A DNA stretch of 52,408 bases from the NCBI GenBank assembly GCA_001304105.1, contig LJUR01000033.1:1-52408 (forward strand), in the 5' to 3' direction. A program made the translations under genes and the position numbers. The stretch's first letter is position 1. The number at the start of each line of letters is the position of its first letter. Under the pieces are notes generated by a model. That model saw only the letters and a program-made list of their open reading frames with translations, searched no databases and was not told where the DNA came from. This DNA is from Deltaproteobacteria bacterium SM23_61 (GTDB lineage: Bacteria; Desulfobacterota; SM23-61). Shown in pieces: positions 1-8,148 of the stretch.

Positions 1-98
1 CGGGTTACCCCTCACACCTCTCTCTAGCTACTTGGGCGAACTGCCGAACTCCCAAGGCCGGACTTTAACCGGCTAGTCATACGTTATGCACGGCATGC

Positions 99-139
99 GG
101 ACGTAGGTTCAAAGGGGAAAAGGGGGACGTAGGTTCAAA
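99..139 (+). repeat. Left repeats flanking the Y1 transposase
   Basis: The 15-base word GGACGTAGGTTCAAA occurs at 99-113 and again at 125-139 (within 123-139, preceded by GG). The inverted copy lies just after the transposase at 1186-1202. REP-associated Y1 transposases are typically bordered by such short inverted repeats, so these are probably the ends the enzyme recognises. The first ~98 bases of the window contain nothing I recognise. Confidence 0.65.
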
Positions 140-151
140 GACAAATTACTA

Positions 152-178
152 TTGACAGTGGAATTGGTTGGCTATAAT
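152..178 (+). promoter_or_regulatory. Promoter of the Y1 transposase gene
   Basis: TTGACA (152-157) and TATAAT (173-178) are both perfect sigma-70 hexamers, but the spacer is only 15 bases. The start codon is at 187, so the transcript would be leaderless or nearly so. The short spacer should make the promoter weak. Confidence 0.5.
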
Positions 179-186
179 TTGGGGTC

Positions 187-1179
187 ATGCCGAGACAGCC
201 AAGACTGGATGCGCCCGGGACCCTGCATCACGTGATAGGCCGGGGAATTGAAGGAAGTAAAATCTTCCGGAACCGCGTAGACCGGGAGGATTTTCTGGGT
301 CGTTTAGCCAAACTTTGCGAGGATAAGGCATGGAGCGTTTGCGCTTGGGCCTTGCTTGACACGCATTTTCACCTATTGGTTAGGAGTGGGAACCAATCGC
401 TCTCTCATAGTATGCGTAGGCTGCTGACGGGGTATGTGGTTAATTTCAACCGTAGGCACAAGCGTTATGGCCATCTCTTTCAGAACCGGTATAAGTCGAT
501 TCTCTGTGAGGAAGATCCTTATCTTTTGGAATTGACTCGGTATATTCATTTAAACCCGCTGAGGGCGGGGATTGTGAAGAATTTGAAGGAGTTGAGATTT
601 TATAATTGGTCTGGGCATTCTGCGATCATGGGCAAGCAGAAGCGGGGGTGGCAAGATGTGGGAACGGTGCTGGGATATTTTGGGCGGAGAAAGAAAAGGG
701 CCATTGCTGCGTATGAGAATTATGTTAGAGAGGGAATTGAGAGGGGGAGGAGGCCGGAGTTAGTGGGAGGGGGGCTGATCCGCAGTTTGGGAGGGTGGTC
801 GCAAGTATTATCCTTACGGAGGAGAGGGGAAGGGATGGCATCGGATGAGCGTATTTTGGGGAGTGGAGATTTCATCGAGCAGGTCTTATCGGAGGCAGAG
901 GAGAAGACGAAGCAGATGCTGGGGTGGAAAGGTAGGGTTGCCGATCTCCAGACCCTATTGTCAATGATATCGAAGAAAGAAGGCGTGGAAGGCCAGAAGG
1001 TTCGGGGAGGTGATCGGAAGGGACCGGTGGTAGGTGCACGGAAAGTATTTTGCCAGGTGGCGGTCAAGAGATTAGGGTATTCTGGGGCGGCGGTTGCGCG
1101 GTTTTTGGGGGTTACCACGTCATTGGTAAATCGTTATGCCAGTTCTGAGGAAGTGGGTAATCTGGACCAATATCTATAA
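187..1179 (+). CDS. REP-associated Y1 (IS200-like) transposase
   Basis: 330-residue protein of the TnpA-REP/Y1 HUH nuclease family, single-strand DNA transposases that cut and rejoin hairpin ends through a tyrosine. The HUH motif is visible as THFHLLV (His60, His62), followed by GHLFQNRYKS and the helix DPYLLELTRYIHLNPLRAG, which holds the likely nucleophile (Tyr112 or Tyr119). The part after residue ~130 is longer than in IS200. It ends in a helix-turn-helix-like stretch (SGAAVARFLGVTTSLVNRY), as in the long-tailed members of this family. The start follows the family pattern (short N-terminus ending in HHVIGRG). The gene stands alone between inverted repeats at 99-139 and 1186-1202. Whether it still moves DNA cannot be seen. 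Confidence 0.85.
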   Translation: MPRQPRLDAPGTLHHVIGRGIEGSKIFRNRVDREDFLGRLAKLCEDKAWSVCAWALLDTHFHLLVRSGNQSLSHSMRRLLTGYVVNFNRRHKRYGHLFQNRYKSILCEEDPYLLELTRYIHLNPLRAGIVKNLKELRFYNWSGHSAIMGKQKRGWQDVGTVLGYFGRRKKRAIAAYENYVREGIERGRRPELVGGGLIRSLGGWSQVLSLRRRGEGMASDERILGSGDFIEQVLSEAEEKTKQMLGWKGRVADLQTLLSMISKKEGVEGQKVRGGDRKGPVVGARKVFCQVAVKRLGYSGAAVARFLGVTTSLVNRYASSEEVGNLDQYL

Positions 1180-1185
1180 GTTGCG

Positions 1186-1242
1186 TTTGAACCTACGTCC
1201 CCTTTTTCCGTCCCGTCCCCTTTTTCCGTCCCCTTTTTCCTA
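1186..1242. repeat. Right repeat of the Y1 element and C/T-rich tandem repeat
   Basis: 1186-1202 is the exact reverse complement of 123-139 (17 bases). It runs straight into three degenerate copies of GTCCCCTTTTTCC. The left side shows the matching A/G-rich run (114-126). Confidence 0.6.
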
Positions 1243-1374
1243 ATTTTCCCCTCTTTCTGATTTTCTGCTGTTTTCGCACCCGCAACAAAACAGGCTAAAA
1301 TTTCTTTTCTGCTTGCTTTTCTTGCGCGTTTTCAGACCGCCCATCCCAGATATAGCTTTGTACGACTGCGATTG

Positions 1375-1497
1375 CTAAAACTGCAAAAGTAAAGGGCGTC
1401 CCCAAAACCTATTAACATCTCCCAATCGTTGGGCTTCTTGAAACCAGGCATAGCGTTGACGAATTTTTTGTTCTGGCGTAAGTTCATAGGTGGACAT
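1375..1497 (-). pseudogene. N-terminal stub of an IS481-like transposase
   Basis: Reading down from ATG at 1497, which has a strong AAGGAGG ribosome site, the peptide begins MSTYELTPEQK and continues RYAWFQEAQRLGDV. That resembles the start of the helix-turn-helix domain of IS481-family transposases (from memory: RYAWFEEAQRLGNVS). Similarity stops after ~30 residues and the frame ends after 40 codons, so only a stub remains. The ribosome site is intact, so a 40-residue peptide could still be made. Confidence 0.45.
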
Positions 1498-1601
1498 GGG
1501 TTGACCTCCTTTCTCTTCGAATTGGCCGCTGTGTCTATACCACAGCTGAAAAGAAAGTGTCACCCATGTCTATTTACAACATATCATTCATAAATTCTTT
1601 A

Positions 1602-1630
1602 TTGACAAGATGGTTCGGGTTTGCTAGGTA
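1602..1630 (+). promoter_or_regulatory. Possible promoter of the E1 alpha operon
   Basis: A perfect TTGACA at 1602-1607 lies about 120 bases before the E1 alpha start. The hexamer 17 bases downstream, TAGGTA (1625-1630), is a poor -10 box, so an activator may be needed or the true promoter may lie elsewhere. Confidence 0.3.
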
Positions 1631-1727
1631 GGGGAAGGAAAAAAGAAGGGAAAATCGCAACATCTGGCTTATGGTGCACGAGTCGCAGCAGATGAGTGGG
1701 CGAGATTTTAAAGAAAGTGGGGAGAAC

Positions 1728-2699
1728 ATGAAGCTGGAACCAGAAAAGATGATTGGGATGTACCAGACCATGCTGCGAATTCGCCGGTTTGAGGAAAAGG
1801 TCATGGATATGTATGCCCGGCAGTTGATTCCGGGGATTGCCCACCTCTACATCGGCGAAGAAGCAGTGGCTACCGGCGTTTGCGCCAACTTGAAATCCGA
1901 TGACTACATTACTTCCACCCACCGGGGTCATGGCCATTGCATCGCCAAGGGCGGGGAATTGAAGATCATGATGGCCGAGCTTTTCGGCAAGACCACGGGA
2001 TATTGCCACGGCAAGGGCGGATCGATGCACATCGCCAACATCGATTTAGGCATCCTGGGTGCCAATGGTATTGTTGCGGCCGGCATGCCGATTGCCGGCG
2101 GCGCGGCTTTAGCCATCAAGATGCGTAAAGGCAGCCAGGTGGTGGTCAGCTTTTTTGGGGATGGGGCCTGCAATCAGGGTGCTTTCCACGAGAGTTTAAA
2201 CCTGGCCGCCGTTTGGAAACTCCCGGTTGTGTTTGTCTGTGAAAACAACCTCTATGGCATATCCGTCGCCGCCAAGCGGGTCGGCTCAATCCAGGATTAT
2301 TACCTGCGCAAGGCGTCCTACGGGATCGAAGGGTGCAAGGTAGACGGAAACGACCTTCTCGCCGTTTACGAGGCGGCGGGGGAGGCCGTGAGCCGCGCGC
2401 GGGAAGGAAAGGGCCCGACCCTCATCGAGTGCAAAACCTACCGCTGGCGCGGCCACTACGAGGGGGAAGCGGACCGGACGTTCCTTTACCGTTCCAAAGA
2501 AGAGATCGAAGAGTGGATGAAGAAGTGTCCCATTGATCGCTTCAAAAAATACCTTTTGGAAAAAAAGGTAGCCAAAGAGACGAACCTGAAGAAGATCGAC
2601 GAGCAAATCCAGGCGGAGATCGAAGAGGCCATCGAATACGCCAAAAACAGTCCCGATCCAAACCCCGAAGACGCTTTAAGAGATGTCTACTGCGAATAA
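1728..2699 (+). CDS. 2-oxo acid / acetoin dehydrogenase E1 component, alpha subunit
   Basis: Thiamine-diphosphate-dependent E1 alpha subunit, 323 residues. With E1 beta it decarboxylates or cleaves the substrate and passes the acyl group to lipoyl-E2. The family pattern is clear: MYQTMLRIRRFEEKV near the N-terminus, GHGH and HGKGGSMHI in the middle, and the ThDP/Mg motif GDG (144-146) ending in ENN (172-174). I chose ATG 1728, which has a GGGGAG ribosome site; the upstream in-frame ATG at 1671 would add 19 residues with no family similarity. E1 beta follows after 12 bases. The compact size and the zinc dehydrogenase downstream favour acetoin dehydrogenase over pyruvate dehydrogenase, but the substrate is inferred. 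No E3 gene is present here. Confidence 0.88.
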   Translation: MKLEPEKMIGMYQTMLRIRRFEEKVMDMYARQLIPGIAHLYIGEEAVATGVCANLKSDDYITSTHRGHGHCIAKGGELKIMMAELFGKTTGYCHGKGGSMHIANIDLGILGANGIVAAGMPIAGGAALAIKMRKGSQVVVSFFGDGACNQGAFHESLNLAAVWKLPVVFVCENNLYGISVAAKRVGSIQDYYLRKASYGIEGCKVDGNDLLAVYEAAGEAVSRAREGKGPTLIECKTYRWRGHYEGEADRTFLYRSKEEIEEWMKKCPIDRFKKYLLEKKVAKETNLKKIDEQIQAEIEEAIEYAKNSPDPNPEDALRDVYCE

Positions 2700-2711
2700 G
2701 AGGACAAGTCC

Positions 2712-3689
2712 ATGAGAGAGATCACTTTCGGAGAAGCGATTGTCGAAGCCCTGTACGAAGAAATGAAACGGGATGAGCGGGTTTTCCTGATGGGAGAAGA
2801 TGTGGGACCCTTCGGAATGATTTACATCGCCAACCCAAAGCTATGGAAGGAATTCGGTGATGAAAGGGTGAAGGATACGCCCATATCAGAAAATGCCATC
2901 ATCGGATATGCGCTCGGGGCAGCGGTGACGGGGATGCGTCCGGTGGCGGATATCATGTTTTCCGACCTGCTCATGCAGGCCATGGACCAGATTGTGAACC
3001 AGACCGCCAAGATCCGTTACATGTTCGGCGGCAACATCAAGGTTCCCCTGACCATCCGGACTTCCATCGGCGGCCTGCGCCGGGCCGCGGCTCAACATTC
3101 CCAGAACCTGGAAGCCTTTTTCGTCCATGTTCCAGGGCTAAAGGTGGTCATACCCTCATCCCCTTACTGCGCCAAGGGCTTGCTGAAGACGGCCATCCGC
3201 GATGATAATCCGGTGATGTTTTTTGAGCACCAGCAGCTCATGCGGATCAAGGGACCGGTTCCCGAAGAAGAATATACAATTCCTTTGGGCAAGGCGAATG
3301 TGGTCCGGGAGGGGAAAGATGTGACCGTAGTGGCGACTTCCCTGATGGTCACCAGAGCGATGAATGCCGCCCAGGAACTGGAAAAGAAGGGAATCCAGGC
3401 CGAGGTCATCGACCCCCAGACCTTGAAACCGCTGGACAAAAAGACCATCTTCGACTCCGTGCAGAAAACGGGCCGCCTGCTGATCGTCCACCAGGCATGT
3501 AAAACCGGGGGATTCGGCGCGGAGATTGCGGCCATGGTCGCGGAGGAAGGGTTTGAATTCCTCATCGGTCCGATTCGCCGTCTGGGGGCGCTGGATGTCC
3601 CGGTTCCCTTCAGCCCGAAATTGGAAGACTATGTGGTCCCGAATGAACAAAAAATCGTCAAAGAAATTTTGGAGATGGTCGGAGCATAG
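2712..3689 (+). CDS. 2-oxo acid / acetoin dehydrogenase E1 component, beta subunit
   Basis: 325-residue E1 beta subunit, partner of the preceding gene; together they form the alpha2beta2 ThDP enzyme. Visible family blocks are MGEDVGPFGM, the conserved RVKDTPISENAIIGYALGAA, GGLRRAAAQHSQNLEAFF and, near the C-terminus, the transketolase C-domain region with LLIVHQACKTGGFGAEIA. Length and order are normal for the family. It sits 12 bases after E1 alpha and 47 bases before E2, so the three genes are surely one transcript. AcoB and PdhB/BkdB are hard to separate by eye. Confidence 0.9.
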   Translation: MREITFGEAIVEALYEEMKRDERVFLMGEDVGPFGMIYIANPKLWKEFGDERVKDTPISENAIIGYALGAAVTGMRPVADIMFSDLLMQAMDQIVNQTAKIRYMFGGNIKVPLTIRTSIGGLRRAAAQHSQNLEAFFVHVPGLKVVIPSSPYCAKGLLKTAIRDDNPVMFFEHQQLMRIKGPVPEEEYTIPLGKANVVREGKDVTVVATSLMVTRAMNAAQELEKKGIQAEVIDPQTLKPLDKKTIFDSVQKTGRLLIVHQACKTGGFGAEIAAMVAEEGFEFLIGPIRRLGALDVPVPFSPKLEDYVVPNEQKIVKEILEMVGA

Positions 3690-3736
3690 GATAGAAATGG
3701 ACCCTCAAGGGGAGAAATTCATTCGAGGAGATCGGA

Positions 3737-5086
3737 ATGGCCACAGAGGTAATCATTCCCGCTCTGGGAGTGGTGGTTGAAAGCGCAAAAATCATCCGCT
3801 GGTTGAAAAAGGAGGGAGATGCGGTCGTAAAAGGCGAACCCTTGATCGAGATCGAGTCGGAGAAAGTGTCGACAGAGATTATCGCCCCGGCTTCCGGGGT
3901 CCTGGGTCCCCTTCTTTACCCGGAGGGGGCCGAAGTGCCGATCACGAAAATCGTCACGGTTGTTCTCGCCCAAGGCGAATCCCTTCCGGATTGGTTCCTC
4001 CGCGAAAAAGAAGCCGTGCAAAAGGGTGCCCCGGCACCCGCGGGGGTGACGGTTCCTTCCCCCCCTGCAGAAAAAATCAGCCCCCCCGTGAAGGCCGCGC
4101 CCGCGGCGCGCAAACTGGCCGAGAAGAAGGGAATCGATCTCTCGAAGGTGACGCCGACCGGTCCTCATGGCACGATTATGATCAAAGACGTCGAAGCCTA
4201 TCTGGCTTCGGGAGCGAAGGCAACGGAGGAAAAGCCCATGAGGGCGACGCCGGTGGCCCGAAAAGTAGCAGAGGATCTAAAAGTCACCCTGGCAGGGGTC
4301 CCGGGAACCGGGATTCAGGGACGGATCATGAAAGAAGATGTCCTGCGCGCCGCCGGGGCCGGACCGGCTACCCAGCCGGAAGGCATCTGGGGCAAGGTCA
4401 TTCCCATGAACAGCAAGCGCCAGGTCATCGCCCGGCGCATGGCCCAGAGCGCCTTCACCGCTCCCCACATCTACTTCTTCACGGATGTGAACCTGGACGG
4501 TCTGATCCGTCTACGGGACTCGATCTCCGAGGATTTCGAAAAAAGCTTTCAGGCCCGGATATCCATCAATGATTTCCTGATCAAGGCGGTCGCCTTGGCC
4601 ATTCGGGAGTTTCCGCTACTGAACTCCCGGATCCAGGGAGAAAAGGAGGTCTACGTCAACCCGGAGGTTAACATCGGATTGGCGGTAGCCCTGGATGACG
4701 GTCTGATCGTCCCGGCCATCCCTTGCGCCGACCGGTCGGGGCTGGGAGAAATCGCCCGGCTCAGGTCCGATCTGGTGGCCCGGGCCAGGCAGGGGAAACT
4801 CACCCATGAAGAGATCGACCGGGGAACCTTCACCATTTCCAGCCTGGCGAATTACGACATCACCTTCTTTACCGCCATTCTCAACCCTCCGCAAAGCGGT
4901 ATTCTGACCGTAGGGAAGACGCATGAACAGTTCTACCTTGAAAAAGGAAAGATAAAAGCGAGAAAGATCTGCCAGCTGGGGCTGTCGGTGGATCATCGAA
5001 TCATCGACGGCGCCGTGGCCGCCCAGTTCCTGCAAAAGATCAAAAAGAGCCTGGAAAATCCGTATTATTCCTTCCTGAATCTCTAA
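3737..5086 (+). CDS. Dihydrolipoamide acyltransferase E2 component
   Basis: 449-residue E2 core protein that carries the acyl group on lipoate and transfers it to CoA. Domains in order are a lipoyl domain (about 1-80; lipoylated Lys43 in ESEKVSTEI), two peripheral-subunit-binding domains (about 120-158 and 168-207; each has ARK, then G..G.I and KEDV or KDVEAYL) and the catalytic domain (about 220-449). The catalytic motif is DHRIIDG (His420, Asp424). Two binding domains in tandem are less common than one and may hold E1 and E3 separately. The start has a GAGGAGAT ribosome site. No dihydrolipoamide dehydrogenase is nearby, so E3 must come from elsewhere. Confidence 0.9.
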   Translation: MATEVIIPALGVVVESAKIIRWLKKEGDAVVKGEPLIEIESEKVSTEIIAPASGVLGPLLYPEGAEVPITKIVTVVLAQGESLPDWFLREKEAVQKGAPAPAGVTVPSPPAEKISPPVKAAPAARKLAEKKGIDLSKVTPTGPHGTIMIKDVEAYLASGAKATEEKPMRATPVARKVAEDLKVTLAGVPGTGIQGRIMKEDVLRAAGAGPATQPEGIWGKVIPMNSKRQVIARRMAQSAFTAPHIYFFTDVNLDGLIRLRDSISEDFEKSFQARISINDFLIKAVALAIREFPLLNSRIQGEKEVYVNPEVNIGLAVALDDGLIVPAIPCADRSGLGEIARLRSDLVARARQGKLTHEEIDRGTFTISSLANYDITFFTAILNPPQSGILTVGKTHEQFYLEKGKIKARKICQLGLSVDHRIIDGAVAAQFLQKIKKSLENPYYSFLNL

Positions 5087-5198
5087 GAGGGCAGGATGAG
5101 CTCATCATTCAACGGCGAGGGGGACATTTCTGACCCGGGTCTGCCGAGAAGGTCGGGGATGGGAAAGCGTACGGATTTTTCGAAATGAAGGACTTATC

Positions 5199-6218
5199 AT
5201 GCGAGCCCTGATCAAGAAAGAGAACAAGCCGGAATGCATGGAGGTGGGGGAGGTCGAGAAGCCGTCCTGCCCGGACGATCATGTGCTCATCCGGGTTCTG
5301 GCAGGAGGAGTGTGCGGAACGGACCTCCATATCCGCACGGGCGAATGGATCTGCGGCAGGGTCCCCGTGGTCATGGGCCATGAATTCTCCGGAGAGATCG
5401 CCGAACGGGGAAAGAACGTCCAGGGCTTCCAAAAGGGGGATCGGGTGACAGTTGAGCCTCACATCGCCACCTGTGGAGTCTGCGAATACTGCCTGACCGG
5501 CCGGCGCCATCTTTGCCCCTCCAAAAAGGGGCTGGGAATCGACACCAACGGTGGTTTTGCCGAATTCGTGGCCGTGGACCCCGTAATCGTACACAAGCTT
5601 CCCGCGGCGATCTCCCCCGAAGAAGGGGCCTTGATGGAACCCACAGCCATCGTCTGTCACGGTGTCCTGGTGAAAGGCAGCGTTCGCAGCTGCGACCGGG
5701 TAGCGGTGGTCGGACCCGGGCCGATCGGGATCATTGCCGCCCAGGTTACCCGGGCAGTGGGAGCGAAAGAAGTGATTGTGGTGGGAGTCGAAAGAGACCG
5801 TGAAATCCGGCTGAAACTCTGCGAGGATCTTGGGTTCGAACCTTTCGTGGCGGAGGACCGGAAAAGAATGGCCCGGATCAAGAGCCGGTACGATGTGGTG
5901 GTCGAGGCCGCGGGGGTTTCAAAGGGGATTGGCCTGGCAGTTGATCTGCTGAAGCGAGATGGGCAGATGATCGCCATCGGGATCCCCATGGAAGACCAAT
6001 CGAGCGTCCCCTGGGCCGAGGCGGTGCGGAAATCGGCAACCATCCACTGCAGCTACAGCTCTTCTTTCTCTGCATGGGAAATGTCTCTCAGCCTGGTGGA
6101 GTCGGGGAAGGTTCGATTGAAGCCTCTGATCACCCATGACCTGGATTTGGGGGAATGGAAAAAGGCCTTCGACGTACTGGTGGCCGGAAAGGGAGTCAAA
6201 GCCGTCCTGCGGCCTTAG
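5199..6218 (+). CDS. Zinc-dependent alcohol dehydrogenase (MDR family, butanediol/polyol type)
   Basis: 339-residue medium-chain dehydrogenase. It shows the catalytic zinc ligands Cys39 and the GHE motif (His61, Glu62). The structural zinc site is Cys92, Cys95, Cys98, Cys106, and the Rossmann motif is VGPGPIG. These enzymes oxidise secondary alcohols or polyols with NAD(P). Its place 112 bases after the E1-E2 genes suggests 2,3-butanediol or a related diol feeding the dehydrogenase complex; this is inference. Threonine or sorbitol dehydrogenase-like activity is the main alternative. Confidence 0.82.
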   Translation: MRALIKKENKPECMEVGEVEKPSCPDDHVLIRVLAGGVCGTDLHIRTGEWICGRVPVVMGHEFSGEIAERGKNVQGFQKGDRVTVEPHIATCGVCEYCLTGRRHLCPSKKGLGIDTNGGFAEFVAVDPVIVHKLPAAISPEEGALMEPTAIVCHGVLVKGSVRSCDRVAVVGPGPIGIIAAQVTRAVGAKEVIVVGVERDREIRLKLCEDLGFEPFVAEDRKRMARIKSRYDVVVEAAGVSKGIGLAVDLLKRDGQMIAIGIPMEDQSSVPWAEAVRKSATIHCSYSSSFSAWEMSLSLVESGKVRLKPLITHDLDLGEWKKAFDVLVAGKGVKAVLRP

Positions 6219-6269
6219 GCAATTTTTCCAACCCCGCAAGGAAGAGAAGACCGGGGAAAGCAATCGACG

Positions 6270-6477
6270 AAGCTGAGGGGTGAAGTGGCCATCGTGACTG
6301 GGGGGAGGGGGGATCGGCAAGGCGATCGCTCCCATGATGGCCCAGGAAGGAGCCGCTGTAGCGGTCCGGAATGTGAATGAGCCTCAGGCTGAAGAAGTGG
6401 CCAAAGTGGTTTTTTTCCTGGCCTCCGACGATTCCAGCTAGCTGACCGGTGAAACCATCGACATCCTCCTTTCAGGC
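6270..6477 (+). pseudogene. Decayed short-chain dehydrogenase (internal deletion, frameshift, stop)
   Basis: Translation from 6270 gives KLRGEVAIVTGG, the classic SDR start. The frame then breaks in a G-run near 6301-6312. One frame over it continues GIGKAIAPMMAQEGAAVAV and jumps directly to EEVAKVVFFLASDDSS, which belongs near the C-terminus of an SDR. An in-frame TAG at 6439-6441 follows, then LTGETIDI, the usual C-terminal strand. About two thirds of the gene, including the catalytic Tyr-Lys region, is gone. An intact SDR gene lies on the opposite strand just downstream. Confidence 0.75.
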
Positions 6478-6553
6478 CACTCATATTTATAGAAAACTCG
6501 TCATCCAAATATCTGTGCTAAATTTATGCCCAAAAGGATCTGTCAAAGAAATT

Positions 6554-6574
6554 CTCAATCCATGGAGGATTGAG
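6554..6574. other. 8-bp perfect inverted repeat
   Basis: CTCAATCC and GGATTGAG face each other around a 5-base centre, in the gap between the SDR pseudogene and the end of the minus-strand SDR gene. It could be a weak terminator hairpin for the minus-strand gene (no T-run seen) or a protein site. Confidence 0.35.
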
Positions 6575-6638
6575 ATTGGGAAAATCCGATCGGTCTCATC
6601 CGTGGAGATACAGATGAGCCCGAGCCAATTCGTGGAAT

Positions 6639-7397
6639 TCACCAGGCCATCCATCCTCCATCCACGGGCAAAATAACGCCATGAACGAAATCGGAGGCCG
6701 GTGAAGCAAGAAAAAGTGCTGCCCCGGCTATTTCCTCGGGTTCTCCCCATCTCCCCATGGGCGTACGACCGGTTATGCTCTTTGAACGAACTGGATCCTT
6801 TTGGATGGCTTCGGTTAATTCGGTCACAAAAAAGCTCGGAGCAATTGCATTCACGTTGATCCCTTTACTGGCCCAGTCATTTGCCAAAGCTTTCGTCAAA
6901 CCAGCAAGGCCGTGCTTTGCGGCGGAATAGGCCAGGACATTTAAACCCCCTTGAAAAGCCAAAACAGATGTAATGTTGATAATTTTGCCGCTCCCTTTCT
7001 TAAGCATCACCCGCCCTGCGGCTTGGCTTAGAATAAAAGCAGCCGTGAGGTCAATTTCCAATGTTTCATCCCAGTCTTTGATCGAGTAATCAATGGCTGG
7101 CGTTCTTCGAATGATCCCAGCATTGTTTACTAAGATATCCACCGTGCCCATTTTTTCTATGACCCGCGGGATGACCGTCTGGGTCTCATTCCGTTTGGTC
7201 AAATCCGCCGAAAGGTGTAAAAATCGCTTTCCGCATTCTGAGACTGACTTTCTAACCTCATCATCTGGAGTGCGGCTAATCACAACAATATCCGCTCCTG
7301 CTTCTGCAAATGCCTTGACAATCGATTTCCCAAACCCTTTGGTGCCCCCCGTCACCACAGCAACTTTCTCATCAATTCGAAATTTATCCAGTATCAT
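6639..7397 (-). CDS. SDR-family oxidoreductase (gluconate 5-dehydrogenase / KduD-like)
   Basis: 252-residue classical short-chain dehydrogenase using NAD(P)(H). It has the cofactor motif TGGTKGFGKS, the strand NNAGI, the catalytic Ser in NITSVLAFQGG and the catalytic Tyr/Lys in YSAAKHG. The C-terminal PVDGGW is also typical. The IIRRTPAIDYSIKDWDETL-like stretch resembles the gluconate 5-dehydrogenase/2-deoxygluconate dehydrogenase group, but the substrate is not certain. I chose ATG 7397 because GGGGGG lies 6 bases before it; an in-frame codon at 7445 would add 16 residues without family similarity. Confidence 0.82.
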   Translation of the reverse strand: MILDKFRIDEKVAVVTGGTKGFGKSIVKAFAEAGADIVVISRTPDDEVRKSVSECGKRFLHLSADLTKRNETQTVIPRVIEKMGTVDILVNNAGIIRRTPAIDYSIKDWDETLEIDLTAAFILSQAAGRVMLKKGSGKIINITSVLAFQGGLNVLAYSAAKHGLAGLTKALANDWASKGINVNAIAPSFFVTELTEAIQKDPVRSKSITGRTPMGRWGEPEEIAGAALFLASPASDFVHGVILPVDGGWMAW

Positions 7398-7602
7398 TTT
7401 GATCCCCCCCATGCGTTTAAAGGAGATGACGATGCGGATCACCACTTATACTATAGTCCCCGAAAAAAAAAGGCAAGATTCATTCAAGAAGGCGAAAGTG
7501 CTTTTCGCATACCTGACCACAGGATGAAAAGCCTTTAAAAATTTCATGACGCCCAAAGACCCCGTCGTTGGGCCCGCTGATGGCAGACCTGGACAAAACA
7601 TA

Positions 7603-7881
7603 ATGATCTATAAAGGACTAGAAATCACTCGTGTCCTGAGTCAAGAGTTCGCCGGCGAATTCAAGGCGGGGGAGCCATGGCCCGGGCAAAGGCTCGCTGA
7701 GCTTGCTTTCCGATTTATGAAGCCGGAGGAGATTTTGGAAGAGAAGGCACCTGCCGACATGGAGAATCCTATCAATAAAGATCATCCTCAGGGATTCGAC
7801 ATTTCAAAGGCAAGTCATCCATTTGCCATCGAAAAAAGCGGCTATTTCGAAAGGCAATGTTTGGGGGGTTTTTTCTCTTGA
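7603..7881 (+). CDS. Small ORF of unknown function
   Basis: I do not recognise this protein. From ATG 7603 it would be 92 residues, beginning MIYKGLEITRV; an in-frame ATG at 7546 would give 111. It is soluble and fairly charged, with no signal peptide or membrane segment. Neither start has a convincing ribosome site. It lies between the minus-strand SDR gene and the TRAP promoter, whose -35 box overlaps its stop codon. It may be a gene remnant. Confidence 0.3.
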   Translation: MIYKGLEITRVLSQEFAGEFKAGEPWPGQRLAELAFRFMKPEEILEEKAPADMENPINKDHPQGFDISKASHPFAIEKSGYFERQCLGGFFS

Positions 7882-7906
7882 CACCCAAAAAATTATTATG
7901 TATATT
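7878..7906 (+). promoter_or_regulatory. Strong sigma-70-like promoter of the TRAP/GRE cluster
   Basis: TTGACA (7878-7883), a 17-base spacer, then TATATT (7901-7906): eleven of twelve consensus bases at ideal spacing. It precedes dctP by about 240 bases, leaving room for a long leader and regulation. The rest of the gap to 8148 shows only an AG-rich stretch with the dctP ribosome site (GGGAGGAGGAG). Confidence 0.65.
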
Positions 7907-8148
7907 CATTTCACTTAAACCCAAGTTTTTGTCAACGAGTGAAAGCCATATTCATCTGCTCGCTTCCCCATAAGTTCCAAATATAAGTTGTGGATGGGTG
8001 GTGCCGGTTAAAGAAATCGGTTGTTGCGGCTTTTCAAAATCCCGGGTGCTCTCCTTTCCTCGCAGGGGAATGACTTTTCCGGATGGAAGATGCTCGGAGG
8101 GTTGGGGGGGGAAACTGCAGTAACTAAAAAAGAAGGGAGGAGGAGCTT

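Noticed and set aside
81..98. Integron attC-like GTTATGC core
   Set aside because: It does not fit GTTRRRY, has no paired inverse core, and no integrase or cassette structure is present.
1728..6218. A complete pyruvate dehydrogenase operon
   Set aside because: No dihydrolipoamide dehydrogenase is encoded, and the adjacent zinc alcohol dehydrogenase points to acetoin/butanediol or a related substrate instead.
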